A model generated the notes under the pieces. The model saw only the letters and a program-made list of their open reading frames with translations, was not told where the DNA came from and made no database searches. This document shows, piece after piece, positions 34,070-41,952 of a stretch of 57,272 nucleotides of DNA. Source of the DNA: an uncultured Acetobacteraceae bacterium (GTDB lineage: Bacteria > Pseudomonadota > Alphaproteobacteria > Acetobacterales > Acetobacteraceae); the NCBI GenBank assembly GCA_903895595.1, contig CAITUP010000072.1, positions 1 through 57,272 on the forward strand, read 5' to 3'. Each line of letters begins with the position of its first letter. Position 1 is the first letter of the stretch. The position numbers and the translations under genes were made by a program.

Positions 34070-34396
34070 GGCACACTCCCCGCCCTATCAGCCAACGCGG
34101 GACCGAACCATGACCGTAGATCCAGCCATCGCCGCCGCCCTTAAGGGCGTGTCCACCGGCACCATCACCACCGTCCTTCTCAAGAAAGGCCTGCGGAACG
34201 TGTGGATGCGTGGCACCCGCCCCATCCGCACCGGGCAGCCCCGTCTGCTCGGGCATGCGTTCACGCTGCGCTTCGTGCCGTCGCGGGAGGATCTGGCGAC
34301 CCCGGCGTCGTGGTCCAACCCGATCTCCACCCGCTCCGCCATCGAAGCGATGCCGGCGGGCTGCATCGCCGTCGCCGACGCCATGGGCGTGACCGA
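34070..34396 (+). repeat. Direct repeat, right copy (5' end of RraA-family gene)
   Basis: The right-hand copy of the 327-bp repeat; it continues into the intact RraA-family gene. Its upstream flank belongs to the insert, so the intact gene now depends on a promoter in or beyond the FkbM segment. Confidence 0.9.
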
Positions 34397-34820
34397 CGCC
34401 GGCATCTTCGGCGACATCCTGTGCGCCCGCATGGCGAAGCGGAACGTCGCCGGCCTGGTCACCGACGGGGTGATGCGGGACATGTACGGCGTGCTGGGCA
34501 CCGGGCTGCCGGTGTGGTGCCAGGGGACGGCCGCCCCGGCCTCGGTCGCGGCGCTGACGTTCATCAATTGGAACGAACCGATCGGCTGCGGCGGCGTCGC
34601 GGTGTTCCCCGACGACCTGATCATGGTCGACGACGACGGCGCCGTGGTGATCCCGAAAGCCATGATCGAGGAAGTCGCCGCCGTCGCGCACGAGCAGGAG
34701 CAGATGGAGGAATGGATCATGGGCGAGGTGAACAGCGGCAAGTCGCTCCCCGGCCTCTATCCCCCGAACGCCGAGAACAAAGCCCGTTACGACGCGTGGA
34801 AGGCAACCCAAACAAGGTAA
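34110..34820 (+). CDS. RraA family protein (HMG/CHA aldolase-like)
   Basis: This 236-aa protein is of the RraA / 4-hydroxy-4-methyl-2-oxoglutarate aldolase family. The active-site GxxxRD motif is present in VTDGVMRDMYGV, and FVPSREDLATP and GAVVIPKAMIEEV are typical flanking segments. Members with this motif cleave HMG or 4-carboxy-4-hydroxy-2-oxoadipate to pyruvate plus a second acid in aromatic degradation; others only inhibit RNase E. The start MTVDPAI is fixed by the duplicated upstream segment. It is 6 nt from the AIM24 gene. Confidence 0.9.
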   Translation: MTVDPAIAAALKGVSTGTITTVLLKKGLRNVWMRGTRPIRTGQPRLLGHAFTLRFVPSREDLATPASWSNPISTRSAIEAMPAGCIAVADAMGVTDAGIFGDILCARMAKRNVAGLVTDGVMRDMYGVLGTGLPVWCQGTAAPASVAALTFINWNEPIGCGGVAVFPDDLIMVDDDGAVVIPKAMIEEVAAVAHEQEQMEEWIMGEVNSGKSLPGLYPPNAENKARYDAWKATQTR

Positions 34821-34826
34821 ACGCCC

Positions 34827-35600
34827 ATGCAATCGCTGATCTCCGGTAATCTGCTGCCCGTTCTGGAACTGGCTCTCGAACCTGGGGAGGTGGTGATCGC
34901 ACCGCCCGGCGAGCTGGCGTGGATGACCCCGAACATGGGGATGAACACGACCACGGCCACCGCCGGGTCGTCCGGCCTGTGGGGCGCGATCACGCGGGCG
35001 GTGTCGGGCGGCGGGCTGTTCATGTCGGAGTTCACGCCGAATGGGGGCACCGGCGGGGTGGCGTTTACCCCGAAAGTGCCCGGCCAGATCCTGCCGGTCG
35101 AGGTCGCCGACGGCCGCGGCTACATGGTACACCGGCACGGGTTTCTGTGCGGCACCCAGGGTGTGGTGCTGACATCGGCGCTGCAACGGTCGCTCGGTGC
35201 CGGCATCTTCGGGGGCGAGGGGTTCGTGCTGCAACATATCGGCGGGACCTGTCAGGCGTGGGTCGCGCTGGGCGGGGAGATCGTCAATCCGGAACTGGCG
35301 GCTGGGGAAACATTGCTGGTGCATCCGGGCCATGTCGGGATGTTCGAGGACAGCGTGACCTTCGACATCACCACGATTCCCGGCATCAAGAACGCACTGT
35401 TCGGGGGCGACGGATTGTTCCTGGTGCGCCTGACCGGCCCCGGCCGGGTGTGGCTGCAGACCATGACGGTGCCGACATTGGCACATGCGCTGGCGCCCTA
35501 CATGCCGCGCGGCGGGGAGGCGTCGTCCACGTCCTCCGACCCCGCTGCGAACGTGGCTGGCAGCGTGATGCGCGGGATTTTTGGCGGGGATCGGTCATGA
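34827..35600 (+). CDS. AIM24 family protein (TIGR00266)
   Basis: This 257-aa all-beta protein matches the AIM24/TIGR00266 family, named after a yeast mitochondrial protein but of unknown biochemistry in bacteria. Typical are PGEVVIAPPGELAWMTPN near residue 20, Gly-rich FGGEGFVLQHI and ALFGGDGLFLVRLTGPG, and VWLQTMTVPTLAHAL near the end. AAGG overlaps the stop region of the upstream RraA gene, 6 nt away, so the two are co-translated. No signal peptide or membrane helix is evident. Confidence 0.9.
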   Translation: MQSLISGNLLPVLELALEPGEVVIAPPGELAWMTPNMGMNTTTATAGSSGLWGAITRAVSGGGLFMSEFTPNGGTGGVAFTPKVPGQILPVEVADGRGYMVHRHGFLCGTQGVVLTSALQRSLGAGIFGGEGFVLQHIGGTCQAWVALGGEIVNPELAAGETLLVHPGHVGMFEDSVTFDITTIPGIKNALFGGDGLFLVRLTGPGRVWLQTMTVPTLAHALAPYMPRGGEASSTSSDPAANVAGSVMRGIFGGDRS

Positions 35601-35637
35601 ATCTGGCATTGCGTCGCCGGTGTGGTAACATGCGGTC

Positions 35638-36222
35638 ATGGTCGCAGCCCTGAAACTACCCGACCCGATGACCGTGGAGGCGTTCCTCGGCTGGGATACG
35701 CCGAAGGGGGAGCTGTGGCAGTTGATCGATGGCACTCCGTGTGCCATGGCCCCGCCCAGTCCGCTGCATGGCTTGATTCAGAGCGAGGCGAGCGGACTGA
35801 TTCGGGACCATCTGCGGGCGAAGCAAAGCCCCTGCGTCGTGCTGACCACACCGGGGGTCATTCCGCGCCTGCAGTCCGACACCAACATGCGCATCCCGGA
35901 CCTGGGCGTTACCTGCACGCCGGCACGCCCGGGCGACACGGCCATGCGCGACCCGGTGCTGCTGATCGAAGTCTTATCGCCCAGCAACCATGCCGAAACC
36001 TGGATGAATGTCTGGAGCTATACCACGATCCCCTCCGTGCGGGAGATTCTGGTGTTGCGGACGGCCTCGGTCGGGGCCGATCTGTTGCGTCGGCAGCCCG
36101 ACGGCAGTTGGCCGGAACGGCAGATCACATTCGAAACCGGCGACCTGACTTTGGAAAGCATCGGTTACATCGGTCCGGTGGCGGCGTTCTACCGGACGAC
36201 CTGGTTGGCGGAATCCGCCTGA
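35638..36222 (+). CDS. Uma2 family endonuclease-fold protein
   Basis: This 194-aa protein has the Uma2 layout: PMTVEAFLGWDTPKGELWQLIDG at the N-terminus, the Asp of MRIPDLGVTC and the Glu of LLIEVLSPSNH, matching the PD-(D/E)XK nuclease core. It differs strongly from the other Uma2 protein at 2735-3307. Function is unknown. It lies 37 nt after the AIM24 gene on the same strand, and a clear gap of 93 bp separates it from the next transcription unit. Confidence 0.85.
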   Translation: MVAALKLPDPMTVEAFLGWDTPKGELWQLIDGTPCAMAPPSPLHGLIQSEASGLIRDHLRAKQSPCVVLTTPGVIPRLQSDTNMRIPDLGVTCTPARPGDTAMRDPVLLIEVLSPSNHAETWMNVWSYTTIPSVREILVLRTASVGADLLRRQPDGSWPERQITFETGDLTLESIGYIGPVAAFYRTTWLAESA

Positions 36223-36315
36223 CGCGTTCGCGGCGCATTCTGCTGTAGCGTTTCGGCGCGGAACGTATCATCCTCCGTCCCAAGCCCGCGACATGCCGGG
36301 CACAGGAGGGAACCG

Positions 36316-37587
36316 ATGCGAGCAGCCATAACGCGCCGCGGGCTCGCGGCGAGACTTTGCGCCTTGTTACTGACCGCCACGCTGGCGTTGCCGTCCGCCC
36401 GAGCGGCGGAGCCTGAGCCGATCAAGATCGGCTTGGGGGAGGCGATGACCGGCAGCCTCGCCGCCATCGGCAAATCCGGGATTGCCGCGATGCAGATTTG
36501 GGCGGAACAAATCAACGCCAAGGGCGGGCTGTTGGGCCGGCCGGTGAAGTTGATCGTTTACGACAATCAGAGCAACCCGGCGAACGTACCGGGTCTTTAT
36601 GTTAAGCTGCTGGATGTCGATCGTATCGATTTCGTGTTGTCGGGCTATGCCACGAACATGGCGGTGCCGGCAATGCCGGTGGTGATCCAGCATAAGCGGC
36701 TTTACATGTCGCTGTTCTCGCTCGCCACCAATGCGGAGTTCCACTACGACAAGACATTCGCGATGATCGCTTCCGGCCCCGATCCGAAACCGGCGTTCTC
36801 GAAGGGGTTTTTCGATCTGGCGATGGAACTCGATCCCAAGCCCACGACTCTGGCGATCGTCGGCGCGGACGCGGAGTTTCCGCGTAATGCCACCGACGGG
36901 GCGCGTAATAACGCCAAGGCGGCGGGTCTGAAAATTGTCTACGACGGCAGCTATCCGCCCACGACAACCGACTACACACCGATCGTGCGGGCACTGAAGG
37001 CAACGAACCCCGATATTATCTACGTCGCGTCCTACCCGACCGATACCGCGGGAATATTGCGGGCGGCGACCGAGATGGGTCTGAAGACGCGCATGCTGGG
37101 CGGCAGCCTCGTCGGCCTCGCCACTGCCGCGATGAAAACCCAGCTCGGCCCCCTGCTGAACGGGGTCGTGCTGGGCGAGCAATGGGTGCCGGCGCCGGCT
37201 CTGCAATTCCCTGGCGTGATGGAATTTCTGGAGATTTACAGGGCGCGTGCTGCTGCCGAAGGGGTCGACCCGCTGGGTGTGTTCCTGCCGCCGTTCGCCT
37301 ATGCCCGGATGCAGGTGCTGGAGCAGGCGGTCAAAGCGACCGGCACGCTCGATGAGACCAAAATCGCCGATTATATCCGCGCCCATACCTTCAAGACCGT
37401 CGTGGGCGATGTCACCTACGGTCGCGACGGCGAATGGGCGGAATCGCGGCTGGTTTGGACTCAGTTCCAGGGTATCAAGAGCGGCAGTCTGGACGAATTC
37501 CGCAAGCCCGAAACCGAAGTCGTACTGCTGCCGAAGCAATTCAGCTCGGGTCAACTGATCGCGCCATACGTGGCGGGCAATCCGTAA
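36316..37587 (+). CDS. ABC transporter substrate-binding protein (branched-chain amino acid/aromatic type)
   Basis: This 423-aa periplasmic binding protein (Peripla_BP_6, LivJ-like) starts with a signal peptide: RRGLAARLCALLLTATLALPSARA, with cleavage expected after ARA. Then EPIKIGLGEAMTGSLAAIGK and WAEQINAKGGLLGRPVKLI are classic family segments. AGGAGGGAACCG precedes the ATG. No permease or ATPase genes accompany it; instead it is followed by an LLM oxidoreductase and an MFS transporter in tight array, so it may supply a shared or distant transporter. The likely ligand is a small carboxylic or aromatic acid, by family only. Confidence 0.9.
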   Translation: MRAAITRRGLAARLCALLLTATLALPSARAAEPEPIKIGLGEAMTGSLAAIGKSGIAAMQIWAEQINAKGGLLGRPVKLIVYDNQSNPANVPGLYVKLLDVDRIDFVLSGYATNMAVPAMPVVIQHKRLYMSLFSLATNAEFHYDKTFAMIASGPDPKPAFSKGFFDLAMELDPKPTTLAIVGADAEFPRNATDGARNNAKAAGLKIVYDGSYPPTTTDYTPIVRALKATNPDIIYVASYPTDTAGILRAATEMGLKTRMLGGSLVGLATAAMKTQLGPLLNGVVLGEQWVPAPALQFPGVMEFLEIYRARAAAEGVDPLGVFLPPFAYARMQVLEQAVKATGTLDETKIADYIRAHTFKTVVGDVTYGRDGEWAESRLVWTQFQGIKSGSLDEFRKPETEVVLLPKQFSSGQLIAPYVAGNP

Positions 37588-37596
37588 GGGACATAC

Positions 37597-38796
37597 ATGA
37601 AAGTCTTCGTTTTCGACCTGCTGGCCTATGGGGAACAACTCGACCACGTCAAAGTCGGGGCCGAGCTGCCGTACCCGCTGTCGTCCCGCCACTTCAAACC
37701 CGAAGTGGCGGTCCGGACTTATGCCGAACATCTGGATGCCTGGGAGGAAATCGACCGTCTGGGCTACGACGGTCTGGGGTTCAACGAGCATCATTGTTCC
37801 CCGTACGGCCTGATGAACTCGCCGAACCTGATGGCAGCCTCGGCGGCGCAACGGACCAAGCGCTGCAAACTGCTGATTTACGGCAATTTGTTGCCGCTGC
37901 ATGAGCCTCTGCGGCTGGCCGAGGAACTGGCGATGCTGGACTGCCTGTCCAACGGCCGCCTGATTTCCGGTTTCGCGCGGGGCATTCCCCGCGAATATCA
38001 GGTGCACAACGTTCCCCTGTCGGACTCGCGCGCTCGGTTCGAGGAAGCGTTCGAGATCGTCACCAAAGCCTGGACCGAGGACATTTTCTCCTACGAGGGA
38101 AAATTCTGGTCCTATAAGGATGTAGCGCTGTGGCCTCGGCCGGTGCAGCAGCCGCGGCCGGAAATCTGGACGCCGGTGGTCAGCAGCAAGGAATCCATCG
38201 AGTTCGCGGCCCGCAACGATATTCGCATCACACCCGGTCTGGCGCCCGGCGGGTTGCAGGACGACATCATCGCCCATTACGCGAAATGCTTGGCCTCCCA
38301 CGGGCGGCGGATCACGCCGGACCATCTGTCCATCGGCGTATCGGCCTATGTCGCCGACAGCAAGGAAGCGGCGATCCGCGAGTGCGGCCCGTATCTGCTG
38401 TATTTCAACCGCACCCTGTTCAGCCACGGCAATTTCACGGAAACCGCGATCCAGCGGGAAACGGGCTACAGCACGGCTTCCTCCACCGACTATGTGCGGG
38501 CGGAGAATTTGCGGGCGGCGGCGTTCAGCCGCGGCGATTTCCGCAACATGACCATGGCGGACATGGAAAAACTCGCGGACCGCATGCCTTGGGGCACCCC
38601 GCAGGACGTCGCGGAGAAAATCATCCGTCTGGCCAACCATACCGGGGCCGGCACGGTGCAGGTGAATTTCAATCGCGGGGCCATGCCGCAGGAGATGTTC
38701 CTGGAACAAATCCGCCGCTTCGCCCGCGACGTGCTGCCCATCCTGCAGGCGCACAAGATCGACCACGTCCCCGCCGCCAGCGCTCTGGCCGCCTGA
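37597..38796 (+). CDS. LLM class flavin-dependent oxidoreductase
   Basis: This 399-aa luciferase-like monooxygenase begins MKVFVFDLLAYGEQL. GYDGLGFNEHHCSPYGLM, LLPLHEPLRLAEELAMLD, RLISGFARGIPREY and PEIWTPVVSS mark the TIM-barrel family. It is longer than the other two LLM proteins in the window, with an extra region after residue 250. It lies 9 nt downstream of the binding-protein gene and 10 nt upstream of an MFS gene, so uptake followed by oxygenation of one compound is a reasonable reading. A flavin reductase partner is not encoded here. Confidence 0.9.
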   Translation: MKVFVFDLLAYGEQLDHVKVGAELPYPLSSRHFKPEVAVRTYAEHLDAWEEIDRLGYDGLGFNEHHCSPYGLMNSPNLMAASAAQRTKRCKLLIYGNLLPLHEPLRLAEELAMLDCLSNGRLISGFARGIPREYQVHNVPLSDSRARFEEAFEIVTKAWTEDIFSYEGKFWSYKDVALWPRPVQQPRPEIWTPVVSSKESIEFAARNDIRITPGLAPGGLQDDIIAHYAKCLASHGRRITPDHLSIGVSAYVADSKEAAIRECGPYLLYFNRTLFSHGNFTETAIQRETGYSTASSTDYVRAENLRAAAFSRGDFRNMTMADMEKLADRMPWGTPQDVAEKIIRLANHTGAGTVQVNFNRGAMPQEMFLEQIRRFARDVLPILQAHKIDHVPAASALAA

Positions 38797-38806
38797 GGAG
38801 AAACCG

Positions 38807-40123
38807 ATGTCCACCACCGAATCGCGGCTCGAAACCCAGAAAATCGGCGCATTACAGATCGGCGTCGTGCTGCTTTGCACGTTCGCGCAGTTGTTCGATG
38901 GGTTCGATATCAGTGCCATTTCCATGGCGGTGCCGGCGCTGATCCGCGAGTGGCATCAGCCCGGCGCGGCCTTCGCCAACACGTTCGTGTTTTCCAGTGT
39001 CGGCATCATGATCGGCGCGCTGGGATCGGGTCCGTTGGGGGATCGCATCGGGCGAAAACCGGTTATGATCGGCAGTTTGCTGATCCTGGGGATCACGTCG
39101 CTGGCCTGCACGCAGGCAACGAATATCCAGGAATTGGTGATCGGCCGAACCTTCACCGGCATCGGGATCGGCGCCGTCATGCCGGTGACGGTTGCCCTGT
39201 CGTCCGACTATCTGCCGGCCCGGCTGCGGGCGGTGGCGATCATGATCGTTTTCACCGGCTCCCCCGCGGGAGGGTTTTTCGGCAAGCAGATCGTGGCCGA
39301 GTTGCTGCCGGTTTACGGCTGGACCTCGATCTTCTGGATCGGCGGGCTGCTGCCATTGGCGTTGATCCCGGTCATGGCGATTTGGCTGCCGGAATCGCCT
39401 CGCTTCCTGCTTGCCAAAGGCCGTCTGACCGATCAGTCCCGCCGCCTGATCGGGCGGCTCGGGCTCGATCTGGATACGCCAACCGATCAAGTCGATGTCG
39501 TCAAAGGCAACCCGGTCGCCGGATTGTTCAAGGACGGTCTCGCCGGCACGACCGTTTTGGTCTGGATATTGTATTTCTCCAACCTGATGAGCCTGTATCT
39601 TATCAGCTATTGGATGCCGACCGTGCTGTCGCTGTCCGGCCTGCTACCCGCCGAGGCCGTGCGCGCTTCGTCGTATGGCGAACTCGGCCCGCTGATCAGT
39701 ATTTTTCTCGTGGTCCCGATGGCCTTTCGGTTCGGGCCCGCGCCTATCCTGGCGTGCATGCTGGGTACCGGCATTCTGAGCATTGCCGCGATCGGGCTGA
39801 TTGCGCTGCCGCACACGGTGTTGCTGGTGGTCATTTTCCTGATTGGCGCCTGCACGGTGGGCAGCATGACCGGGATCAACGGGATGACGGCCGCGCTGTA
39901 TCCGGCACGGGTGCGTAACACCGGCATGGGCTGGGCGCTCGGCATTGGGCGCCTCGGCGGCATCGGGGGCCCATGGCTCGGCGGGTTTCTGCTGGGGCTG
40001 GGATGGCCGCCGCGTCAGATTTTCCTGGTCACCTGCGTGACGGCGGGGATCGCGATGGTCACCATGATCGCGCTCGGGATCAGGGGACGGCGGCAGGCGC
40101 GGATGTTGCTGCGGGAGGCGTGA
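38807..40123 (+). CDS. MFS transporter, aromatic acid:H+ symporter-like
   Basis: This 438-aa, 12-helix MFS protein has DGFD at 31-34 in the first helix, the signature of the aromatic acid:H+ symporter (AAHS) group, and motif A GPLGDRIGRKPV at 75-86. ARLRAVAIMIVFTGSP, WLPESPRFLLAKGR and the second-half ALYPARVRNTGMGWALG are also characteristic. It probably imports an aromatic or related carboxylate used by the preceding monooxygenase. GAGGAGAAACCG precedes the ATG. Its last 44 bp overlap the end of the convergent RES-toxin gene. Confidence 0.9.
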   Translation: MSTTESRLETQKIGALQIGVVLLCTFAQLFDGFDISAISMAVPALIREWHQPGAAFANTFVFSSVGIMIGALGSGPLGDRIGRKPVMIGSLLILGITSLACTQATNIQELVIGRTFTGIGIGAVMPVTVALSSDYLPARLRAVAIMIVFTGSPAGGFFGKQIVAELLPVYGWTSIFWIGGLLPLALIPVMAIWLPESPRFLLAKGRLTDQSRRLIGRLGLDLDTPTDQVDVVKGNPVAGLFKDGLAGTTVLVWILYFSNLMSLYLISYWMPTVLSLSGLLPAEAVRASSYGELGPLISIFLVVPMAFRFGPAPILACMLGTGILSIAAIGLIALPHTVLLVVIFLIGACTVGSMTGINGMTAALYPARVRNTGMGWALGIGRLGGIGGPWLGGFLLGLGWPPRQIFLVTCVTAGIAMVTMIALGIRGRRQARMLLREA

Positions 40124-40625
40124 TCGGAGGAAGATTCAACCGGGTGTCGAGGGCAAACCGTTCTTGCGAACGCAAGACGTAGCCGCCGGTCGCGACGCTG
40201 GGATCGAATATCAGGTTCCAGCTGTACGATGTGAGCACACTGGGTATCAAGACAAACGCATGTCGGGCCACCAAATCGTCGCCGAACGCCCTTTGACCCG
40301 CGCTGGGTGGTCCGGGTCGAAGCCAGTTCGGATTTGGCACGTCAGCCGGATTGACGATTTTCACACGCGCCAAGTCGGTGACCGCCATCGAGGTTAGGAC
40401 GTGCGGCCTGGTATCGATCGTCCCGAAGCCTGAATGTGCAGCGACCTCCAAAAGCGCGGTCGCCGGGTCCAAGGAGGTGTACACCACGCGTGTGCCAGGA
40501 TTGTTCCACCGGCCACCGACCAATCGTGCACCTTCACCGCTGTCCCAGGTTGTTCGATGTGCTTCCTTATCGAGACGCCACGCGACCAAGCCTCCCGGTC
40601 CTAGCGTATATGGCAACGGATTCAC
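40080..40625 (-). CDS. RES family NAD+-degrading toxin
   Basis: This 181-aa protein has the RES fold: AWRLDKEAHRTTWDSGEGARL, GGRWNNPGTRVVYTSLDP and the Glu in TALLEVAAHSG, then the SWNLIFDP segment near the C-terminus. RES toxins (MbcT, RES-Xre systems) deplete NAD+ by phosphorolysis or hydrolysis and halt growth. It overlaps its antitoxin gene by 4 bp and runs 44 bp into the 3' end of the convergent MFS gene. The C-terminus, rich in Pro and Ala, falls in that overlap and may be dispensable. Base composition is lower in GC than neighbouring genes. Confidence 0.9.
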   Translation of the reverse strand: MNPLPYTLGPGGLVAWRLDKEAHRTTWDSGEGARLVGGRWNNPGTRVVYTSLDPATALLEVAAHSGFGTIDTRPHVLTSMAVTDLARVKIVNPADVPNPNWLRPGPPSAGQRAFGDDLVARHAFVLIPSVLTSYSWNLIFDPSVATGGYVLRSQERFALDTRLNLPPITPPAATSAPAAVP

Positions 40626-41005
40626 GTGTAAACACCGTATTCGATGCAGATTAGCATATCGTTGATTCGCGATATATTTTTGGGGTCGCGGATCAAGTCC
40701 TGAGGGCTTTCGTTAGACAAACTCGGCGATGGCCGTTGAAGCCACGCCAAGGCTTCCTCTCGGGACCCCAATACCGCGGTCGCCCGCGTCAGCACCTCAT
40801 CGAGCAAGGCGGAGTTTGCCGGTGCCCTGGTTTGGAGCAGTTGCCCGGTATGCTTTCCGGGCCGGCGCCCGGTGCGTAACGGGGTGCGCAAGATTGTTTC
40901 GGTTGTCCGACTGACAAAGTCGGTGCGCGTCACCACGGTCAGCGTGCGGCTCGGTTCGCGCGGCATGCTTCCTCCTTCAGGCATGGCCGGTTTTATTTCG
41001 GTCAT
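40622..41005 (-). CDS. Xre/MbcA/ParS-type antitoxin of the RES toxin
   Basis: This 127-aa protein has the toxin-binding domain of RES-Xre antitoxins at its C-terminus: LDEVLTRATAVLGSREEALAWLQRPSPSL, where a Xre/MbcA/ParS helix bundle is expected. The N-terminal half is basic and low in recognisable helix-turn-helix character, so DNA binding may be weak or moved to the upstream ribbon-helix-helix-like gene. It lies 35 nt downstream of that gene and overlaps the toxin start by 4 bp. An alternative start at an internal ATG (MPREPSR) is possible. Confidence 0.85.
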   Translation of the reverse strand: MTEIKPAMPEGGSMPREPSRTLTVVTRTDFVSRTTETILRTPLRTGRRPGKHTGQLLQTRAPANSALLDEVLTRATAVLGSREEALAWLQRPSPSLSNESPQDLIRDPKNISRINDMLICIEYGVYT

Positions 41006-41040
41006 GCCTGATCCCTAGGGTGTTAGGTCGCCCATTCAAC

Positions 41041-41343
41041 TTAGGCTGCGATAGCCTTCACCCGGGTTGCGTTACGTACGGCGTCGGATAGTGCCGGCAT
41101 AGCCAATTCCGCGATGTGCTTGGCACCCTTATCGATGGAAGCGACCGTGCGGCCCTTACGAGCCTCAATGACCGCCCATTCGAAGAGAGAAAGAGCGGTA
41201 TTAAACAGCTCCTTCCGGGTATCCAGAGCACATGCTTCCATGAGCCAATTGAGGCGTTCGATCTGTGCCGGAGCAAGGTCGAGTTGCACTCGTGTCTTGG
41301 CGTCCGGCGTTTCTGTCGTTGGCGTCTTCAATGATGGGGGCAT
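41041..41343 (-). CDS. Small ribbon-helix-helix-like protein, possible regulator
   Basis: This 100-aa protein has a short N-terminal strand KTRVQLDLAPAQIERLN followed by two helices (LMEACALDTRKELFNTALSLFEWAV), a layout resembling CopG/MetJ DNA-binding proteins. Similar small proteins are annotated only as hypothetical, as far as I recall. CGGAGGAG precedes the ATG by 8 nt, and the stop is 35 nt before the antitoxin ATG, so it probably belongs to the RES/Xre transcript. A DNA-binding autoregulator role is inference. Confidence 0.7.
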   Translation of the reverse strand: MPPSLKTPTTETPDAKTRVQLDLAPAQIERLNWLMEACALDTRKELFNTALSLFEWAVIEARKGRTVASIDKGAKHIAELAMPALSDAVRNATRVKAIAA

Positions 41344-41346
41344 ATC

Positions 41347-41640
41347 TCACACTCCTCCGAACACTGGCGGTGCCGCTGGTCCTGCCCACTCGAGCAAGGC
41401 TATTATCCGGCGGGCTACGTACGATACCGACAAGGTTAGAAATAGGAGCGAACGGCGTTCGCTCCATCTCCATGAACGTGCGGCTGGCGATATAGACTGC
41501 GGTGCATTCGATAAATTGCGCACCGTCGGTGACGGACCGAGATTTAACGTCTGGTCGTGCCAGACTGTCACAGTAGCTCGTGCAGTGCATATCCGCGCAA
41601 ATGCCAGTGCGACGCTAGGGAGATCAAGTGGGTTGCGCAT
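41347..41640 (-). CDS. Possible small ORF upstream of the RHH-like gene
   Basis: A 97-codon frame begins MRNPLDLPSVALAFAR and ends VFGGV, 3 nt before the next ATG. Its ribosome site AAGGAG with 7-nt spacing is excellent, but the sequence is Ser- and Arg-rich and another frame in the same stretch also looks protein-like (TAVYIASRTFMEMERT). A hydrophobic stretch LLFLTLSVSYVARRIIALL could be membrane-active. Either a genuine small protein, or a decayed gene with a frameshift. Confidence 0.35.
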   Translation of the reverse strand: MRNPLDLPSVALAFARICTARATVTVWHDQTLNLGPSPTVRNLSNAPQSISPAARSWRWSERRSLLFLTLSVSYVARRIIALLEWAGPAAPPVFGGV

Positions 41641-41824
41641 GATTGAACTCCTTGAAATGGTGAGAACCGTTCGGCAGTCTGACACGTCCCAGCGGGCCGG
41701 GCCCTCCGGGCGGGCGCGGCCCCTCCGGCGGTGGGTTAGCCCCACCGTCCGAAACCACAGTTTCGTCATCTACGAATTCAGTCACGGTCTGAGCGGCAAT
41801 CTCCACCGTCCATTCGTCAGGCAT
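41624..41824 (-). CDS. Possible small acidic protein, first gene of the RES/Xre operon
   Basis: This 66-aa frame (MPDEWTVEIAAQTVTEFVDD...) has an acidic N-terminal half and a Pro/Gly-rich C-terminal half. It starts about 28 nt after the predicted transcription start of a near-consensus promoter (41859-41887) and overlaps the next frame by 17 nt. Its ribosome site (GAAGG, short spacing) is poor. No family recognised; treated as plausible because of its place in the operon. Confidence 0.35.
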   Translation of the reverse strand: MPDEWTVEIAAQTVTEFVDDETVVSDGGANPPPEGPRPPGGPGPLGRVRLPNGSHHFKEFNHAQPT

Positions 41825-41858
41825 CGCCTTCGTGGCTAAACCTCGCTGTCTTGGTGAG

Positions 41859-41887
41859 GTTTATATGAGTATATCATGAGTATGTCA
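41859..41887 (-). promoter_or_regulatory. Near-consensus sigma-70-type promoter with 11-bp tandem repeat operator
   Basis: On the minus strand TTGACA (41887-41882) is followed after exactly 17 nt by TATAAA (41864-41859). The spacer is made of an 11-bp tandem direct repeat (ATGAGTATATC 41864-41874 and ATGAGTATGTC 41875-41885 on the plus strand), an arrangement typical of ribbon-helix-helix or Xre operators. It points towards the small frames, the RHH-like gene and the RES/Xre pair. Confidence 0.65.
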
Positions 41888-41952
41888 AGTGTCGGTTGAA
41901 AATCGTGACGGCGCCGATCATCGCGCTGGGGGGGCGATGCAGCCGCAGGCCC

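Noticed and set aside
33819-35486. 555-codon minus-strand open frame across the RraA and AIM24 genes
   Set aside because: Spans two recognised plus-strand genes and a repeat boundary; no family motif.
40080-40123. Overlap of the MFS and RES genes as an annotation error
   Set aside because: Both frames have clear family sequence up to near the ends, and a 44-bp convergent overlap of tails is acceptable; both genes were kept.
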